DNA from: Stenopsyche tienmushanensis
Taxonomy: Eukaryota > Arthropoda > Insecta > Trichoptera > Stenopsychidae
NCBI GenBank assembly: GCA_008973525.1
Contig: WACJ01000523.1
Span: forward strand, 1,364,001 to 1,428,000
Length of the DNA: 64,000 nucleotides
Direction: 5' to 3'
Part shown: positions 59,320 through 64,000 of the stretch, piece by piece
Layout: every line of letters begins with the position of its first letter
Numbering within the stretch: the first letter of the stretch is position 1
Notes under the pieces: model-generated
What the model was told of the DNA's origin: nothing
What the model saw: only the letters and a program-made list of their open reading frames with translations
Databases searched by the model: none
Made by a program: the position numbers and the translations under genes

Positions 59320-62300
59320 ATGTCAGGCCGAGGACCGTGTGCCGATTGCGACCCATCGTCAGCTTCAACTGCTTCCGTATCAAGTGATTTGCACAAGGTA
59401 ATTTGATATATTTGTTTATACCAAAAGTGATTCTACAAGTATTATATTTGATACACTATTATGCGTATAATTTCTAATATAATTTTTAATTTCAGTATCA
59501 TGTCGCTTGCTCTTGTGGTAATAACGGTGCTGCTCCGAGTGCTGCCGGACAGTATGCAGAATGTGCACCTACTGGCCCTGGCGAGGCTACCACCCATAAA
59601 GTAGAAAGACCACCGGCTTTACCTCCTAGACCTCCGCCTAGACCGCGAAATAATGGTAGTTTTCAACACAACGTTTTAAATATGCGCACGGAAACTGACC
59701 CAAGCTTAAAATTTAACTTGAAAGTATGTAAAAATCATGTACATTTTATACAATAAAACTTAAGTTATTATCGTGCGTTGCCTCCTCTTGTTCAGATGAC
59801 TTCTACATAATCGCTTCATATTGTTATGTTTGGGCCACATTCCGTGCTACTGAGCGTATCAATATGATTATTTATATTTCTTGTCATTGAAGGTAATACG
59901 ACACGCAATGGTGAGACGGCAACAGCAACTCAAAACAGTCCTCCGGGGCCCCCGAAAATACGTCTGGTGGTGCATGGGAATGGGAGCGGCAGCATGCTTA
60001 CTCGGAGGACTGTTATTGGCTGCAGCTCTCCTCTTGAGAGCGCTTACAATCAGTTTACATCATTTAGAAACGATACCCACTCCGATACCTGCGATCATGG
60101 TAAATGAAACGACACAAATATAAATTTAATTTCATACGCGCTCCGATGCAAGATTTAATTCAGTCTATTGTGTTATTTTAGTTGGTATTGACCGGCTTGT
60201 GCGTGATGAGCTTGGCCAGAAGAAGGAATCGCTATAGCTATTTGGTAAATTATTCATATAAAGATAATCCTTTTTTGTAAAAATAAATTAACCGTCTTTT
60301 AATTAACGTATTGATAAAATTATTTATGCGCGCGCAGACCGATGCATTCGTTCATAATTGTGCGTTTTTCCAGATTAAAGTTGTCGGCGCCTGTTGCTTG
60401 GTGTGTGCGTTGACGTGCGTTTTAGTAACAATTACAACGACAGTAATTCACATGAATCGGTAATTTTATATATCGACATATAAATGATATGTTATTAAAT
60501 TTGCACATCAAATTCAACCCGTTATCATTAGGTTACAGACGTTACGACAATGTTTCTACACGGACGAAACCAAAACGTGCATCTGTTCTTCGGTATTAAT
60601 GGACAATCATAACGCGTCTGAAGATGAAGGTAATGCGTATGCTTTTATTGAATAAATAAATCGAAATATACGGATTTAATAACGTGTATGTAAAATTTTA
60701 GGCGTTAAATGCGTCTTTGAAGAAGTCTCAGATTGTAATGCCGTACACGGTTCGTTGTATCGTTGTTTGAGCGCGATATTCGGTCTATCCGTTGCCGGAG
60801 TTCTCGTCTGCATATGCTCGGCAATGCTCGCATATCAGCTGCTGAGGTAAGAATATGAACGTCTTGTTGATATAAATCTTCTTATAACGCGTCCGATAAT
60901 AATATGATGATTGTTTAGCCACGAACGCAAAAAAATGTATTGGGAACAACTCGAATTGAGATGCCGTTCGCTGTATAGACCGAGCAGTAGCGGGCAGCAA
61001 ACTCGCCCGCATGCGCAACAACCACAGGTCAAAAACGCTTCGATTCAATGCCTAAATTCATAATAAATTTAATAATTAATCAAAATTATTGATTATAGGT
61101 GTGCGGTGAATGTTGCACACAATGCAGAGCTGCGGCCGCTGCAAATTGGGATTTGCAACAGCGTTTCTGGGCATCAGGTATATTTATTTATTTAATATTA
61201 TGCTAGGGAATTGCTTCATTAAAATCGAGTTTTAAATGCTATCTATTTTATAAAGGTCGTGTAGGAAATCTTTACTCTCCTAATCCAGGCACCGGAAGAA
61301 GAGTATCCCCTTGGAGTTGGTTTCCATGGCCGCGAAATTCTAATCAAAGGTATTAGAATATAATTTTTTACCGATTTAATTTTAAAATGATTTGTTTATA
61401 CTAAATCAATGTATTTTATTTAGGGTCGGTGGAAGCTCTTCTGGCGACAGTGCTTATGGATTCGGTAATTCTCCAGGTGGCTATTGGCAATTAGGACCAC
61501 CTCCGCCGTACACTCCTCATCATAGGTATTAAATTAAGTTTTTATACATATTCAATATTATGATACACATATTATATTTTAATTTTATATTTAGATATCA
61601 TCATCACCACTCTAATACCGGATCTTCTCCTTCGCATCATCACGTGCATCATTCACATTCGCCCGTTCATATGCCGCACAGCGGCTGCCCAATGATGAAT
61701 CAAACGAACCGATCCGGCTATCCCAACTCGCTCACGCCGCACGGAAGCGTCAGCGATCTTGAAAGTCAGCATTTAAATTCAACGTCACATCATCATCATC
61801 ATCAAGGATCATTGAGACTTGGAATGGGCCTTTGTCATCAGACGAATCAGATGCATTCATCCGTCAGAGTATTGCAGTGTCATGATCCTGCTATATTGTC
61901 TTTATCGCCCGGTCATTTTGTACCAATCAGTGATAATGAAAGGCAAAGTGATGAATCCATAGTTCATCGTGCCGAGTGTCATCATCAATCTAGTAACAAT
62001 ACAGGTATGAGTTATTTAAAATAAATAGCACGGGTGCATGTCCCAAAAGTCATGAAATATATATTTTTTTAAAAGATTTATCTACTATTTTTTTCCATCG
62101 ACTTTCCCATGCCCGGTATGATCTCTCAAAAGCCTCGACGGGAACCTCCTTCAGAACCTCCTTCAGTAGGAGTGTGACAAAAAATAATATTTCATGACTT
62201 TTGGGACACTGTATTTACGTTAATTGTAATTGATTTGGTATTAATAAATATGAAATTTTACAGATGATTTTTCTGAAAAGCTGGAAGATGCTCATCATTC

Positions 62301-64000
62301 ACAGCATACATGCCAAAAGCATTCACAGCATCCAGGTATTTAATTAATTATTATTTATAATCTTATGTCACAGTTTTCATCAAATCCTCGTTATATTTTA
62401 TCAGAAGAAGAAATGGAAAGTACTGATGCACAGGGAGAAGAGAATTTAGGCTTTCAATGTGAAAAGCAATCCCCCACCAGGTACGCAAATAGTTCAGGAA
62501 ACATTTATACGTTACAATCCTTTATCGAAGATTCTTTTAATCAATTTTTAATGTGATTTTAGACAAGGTCGCGGTGGTGAATCGGAACTTTATTTTGCCG
62601 ATGTTTCCAGTTGCTGTAATGTCTCACTTAAGGTATGTTTCAGATCAATATCTTAGTTTTTATTTATTGAAATAAACAAATATTAATATATGTTTTTTAT
62701 TCTACAGACGGTGGAATATTGTGCTGGATTGGTTGGGACTATTGAAACGCAAGCTGATACTTCTTCGGGCGATTCCGATGTAGGATCCTGTCCTGTATTC
62801 AAAGGCAGACCTCCGAGACCTCGTCCTAATCATTCCGGTATTGGAAACTTACAAAGTGAATCACCATCACCTCATTTAAATAACGCTCGTTGGAAAAATC
62901 AAAATTCACCTTCACTCAATTGTTCAAGTCCTAGTCGAGCAAAAAAAAAAAGTCCGATGATATCATCCGAAAAGGAAATGCATAATCGTTCCGCTAACAC
63001 TTTACAAACTAGATCGAGTCCGAGCCCAAATCTGTCCAATATTCAGTGCAGATCTAGCTTGCCTTATCAAGATCAAGCCGTATGTTTTGATTGCTCCGAT
63101 AGCAAATGCAAAAGTTCTAATAGACACATGAATGATTGCCAAGCAGGAAGAAAAATTAGCCAGGACGTAACGGAAGATGGAATGAATCCCAGTCTATCCA
63201 ATATTCATTTGACCGTAAATCATTTGGAGAATTGTCAAGGGAATCCCATCGGACATCATATTGAAGGATCGAATAGATCGAGTCTAAGAGTGAAATCGAG
63301 TCCCAATCGATCTAGTATTCATCATATATCACAACAAGGAAGCGATCCAAATGATGTTGGATTACCGCCTATAAATCAAAAAAGAAAAACAATTGATGAT
63401 TCGTTAATCATAATCAATAACGATCTCAATCTGTCTCATGGCAAAAAAAAGATTCTAGAGGAATCGTTAAATAACGATTCAAATATGTGTCTCTCTCAGG
63501 TGAGAAGGAAAGTTTTAGACGAATCAATAAATGATCCTAATTCTTCCATGTCACCACTACGAAGACGAGGATTGGAGGAAACGATGTTAAATAATGAGTT
63601 GAATTCTTCTTTGTCACCTCTGAGACGCAAGTGCGTCGAAGATTTAAACAATGAAGTGAACGGGGCACTATCTCAATGTAACCGCAAAGGGATGGACGAT
63701 CCCCTAACATCTCCAATGAGGCGAAAAAGAATGGACGACGTAATGCTAAACAAAGAAGAATGTTCCAAACCTCCAATCAGACGAAAGCCATTGGACGATT
63801 CCATGCTGAGTAGTGATTCAAATTCATCATCGTCGCCATTCCGAAGGATGTGCATAGAAGACTCTCCAATCAGTGACACCGATTTATCCATGAACTCGAT
63901 GAGAAGACAAGCGGAAGATGCTTACATCAATACCGAAGTCAACCGTCATGTTGACTCCGTTGAGAAGAAAAAATATAGATCATTCAGTATTAAACAATTC
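59320..64000 (+). CDS. Tetraspanning ENTREP/FAM189-like protein, partial (runs off right edge)
   Basis: Sixteen exons join in frame: 59320-59397, 59496-59723, 59893-60099, 60182-60244, 60374-60459, 60532-60629, 60702-60846, 60919-61027, 61099-61177, 61256-61349, 61424-61525, 61595-62004, 62265-62336, 62405-62480, 62563-62632 and 62708 onward. At least 1070 codons are present. The N-terminus holds a PPALPPRPPPRPR stretch. Four hydrophobic segments lie at about 124-150, 165-185, 193-220 and 276-302. A cysteine-rich loop (CFYTDETKTCICSS, KCVFEEVSDCN) lies between the third and fourth. After the membrane part come a PPPPY motif, which could bind WW domains, and a histidine-rich exon. This layout matches ENTREP/FAM189 proteins, which in mammals link the E3 ligase ITCH to endosomal sorting. 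That assignment is from memory of topology and motifs and is tentative. The long last exon carries a tandem RRK-x-x-DD repeat. Introns are short (67-260 bases). Confidence 0.8.
62039..62208. repeat. MITE with 22-bp terminal inverted repeats in an intron
   Basis: The ends TGTCCCAAAAGTCATGAAAT and its exact reverse complement (62189-62208) are separated by about 130 bases with no coding sequence. It lies in intron 12 of the ENTREP-like gene, 34 bases after the donor. One end recurs at 28884. The ends resemble Tc1/mariner-type termini. Confidence 0.65.
63375..63925 (+). repeat. Coding tandem repeat (RRK-x-x-DD units)
   Basis: Ten degenerate units of about 15-22 residues share a core of two or three basic residues, then two variable residues and an acidic pair. 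Examples are KRKTIDDSL, RRKVLDESI, RRRGLEETM, RRKCVEDL, RRKRMDDVM, RRKPLDDSM and RRMCIEDSP. Serine/asparagine-rich linkers such as NSSLSP separate them. Confidence 0.75.

Noticed and set aside
59656..59660. GT donor after AATAATG in the second ENTREP-like exon, joining to an alternative frame of the next exon
   Set aside because: That frame loses the first membrane segment; the donor at 59724 keeps it and the frame of all later exons.
62365..62404. Exon starting at the ATG at 62365 in the ENTREP-like gene
   Set aside because: It would not match the phase of the previous exon; the acceptor ending at 62404 does.
63537..63891. Minus-strand ORFs at the right edge
   Set aside because: Antisense shadows of the long last exon of the ENTREP-like gene.

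Overview
This is eukaryotic DNA, almost certainly from an insect. The split genes all have GT-AG introns, the base composition is AT-rich, and one gene is a complete odorant receptor of the insect-only 7tm_6 family. I cannot fix the order of insect from the sequence. No prokaryotic, CRISPR or operon-like feature was found.

Eight protein-coding genes can be read exon by exon. On the minus strand at 3.8-6.6 kb lies tsunagi/RBM8A (Y14, exon junction complex). A complete eight-exon odorant receptor (6.8-9.4 kb, minus) sits just upstream of it. LSm5 (7.4-7.9 kb, plus) is nested inside intron 5 of that receptor. A nine-exon ZP-domain membrane protein runs from 27.9 to 38.6 kb (plus), with long introns full of transposon debris. 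COX7C (minus, 40.4-40.8 kb) and a CDV3 homologue (plus, 41.5-46.8 kb) are head to head. NDUFA12 (plus) is at 49.1-50.3 kb. A large tetraspanning protein resembling the ENTREP/FAM189 family starts at 59.3 kb and runs off the right edge after at least 1070 codons; its introns are nearly all short.

The space between the genes, and the long introns, are a graveyard of mobile elements. There are at least eight mariner relics, at least five copies of the 3' end of an R1/TRAS-like non-LTR retrotransposon, and other reverse-transcriptase fragments. There is a hAT relic, an internally deleted piggyBac-like element, a TTAA-flanked MITE family in four main copies, a pogo/Tigger-like MITE family with CAGTC ends, two solo-LTR-like repeats, and a relic ORF of unknown element type. 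Most are on the way to being unreadable.

The genes are mostly housekeeping: RNA processing (tsunagi, LSm5) and mitochondrial respiration (COX7C, NDUFA12). They do not form one pathway. I see no evidence of a new multi-gene system. The best candidates for follow-up are the nested LSm5/odorant-receptor locus, a long GC-rich hairpin at 55-120, a tandem RRK-x-DD peptide repeat in the ENTREP-like protein, and the TTAA MITE families.
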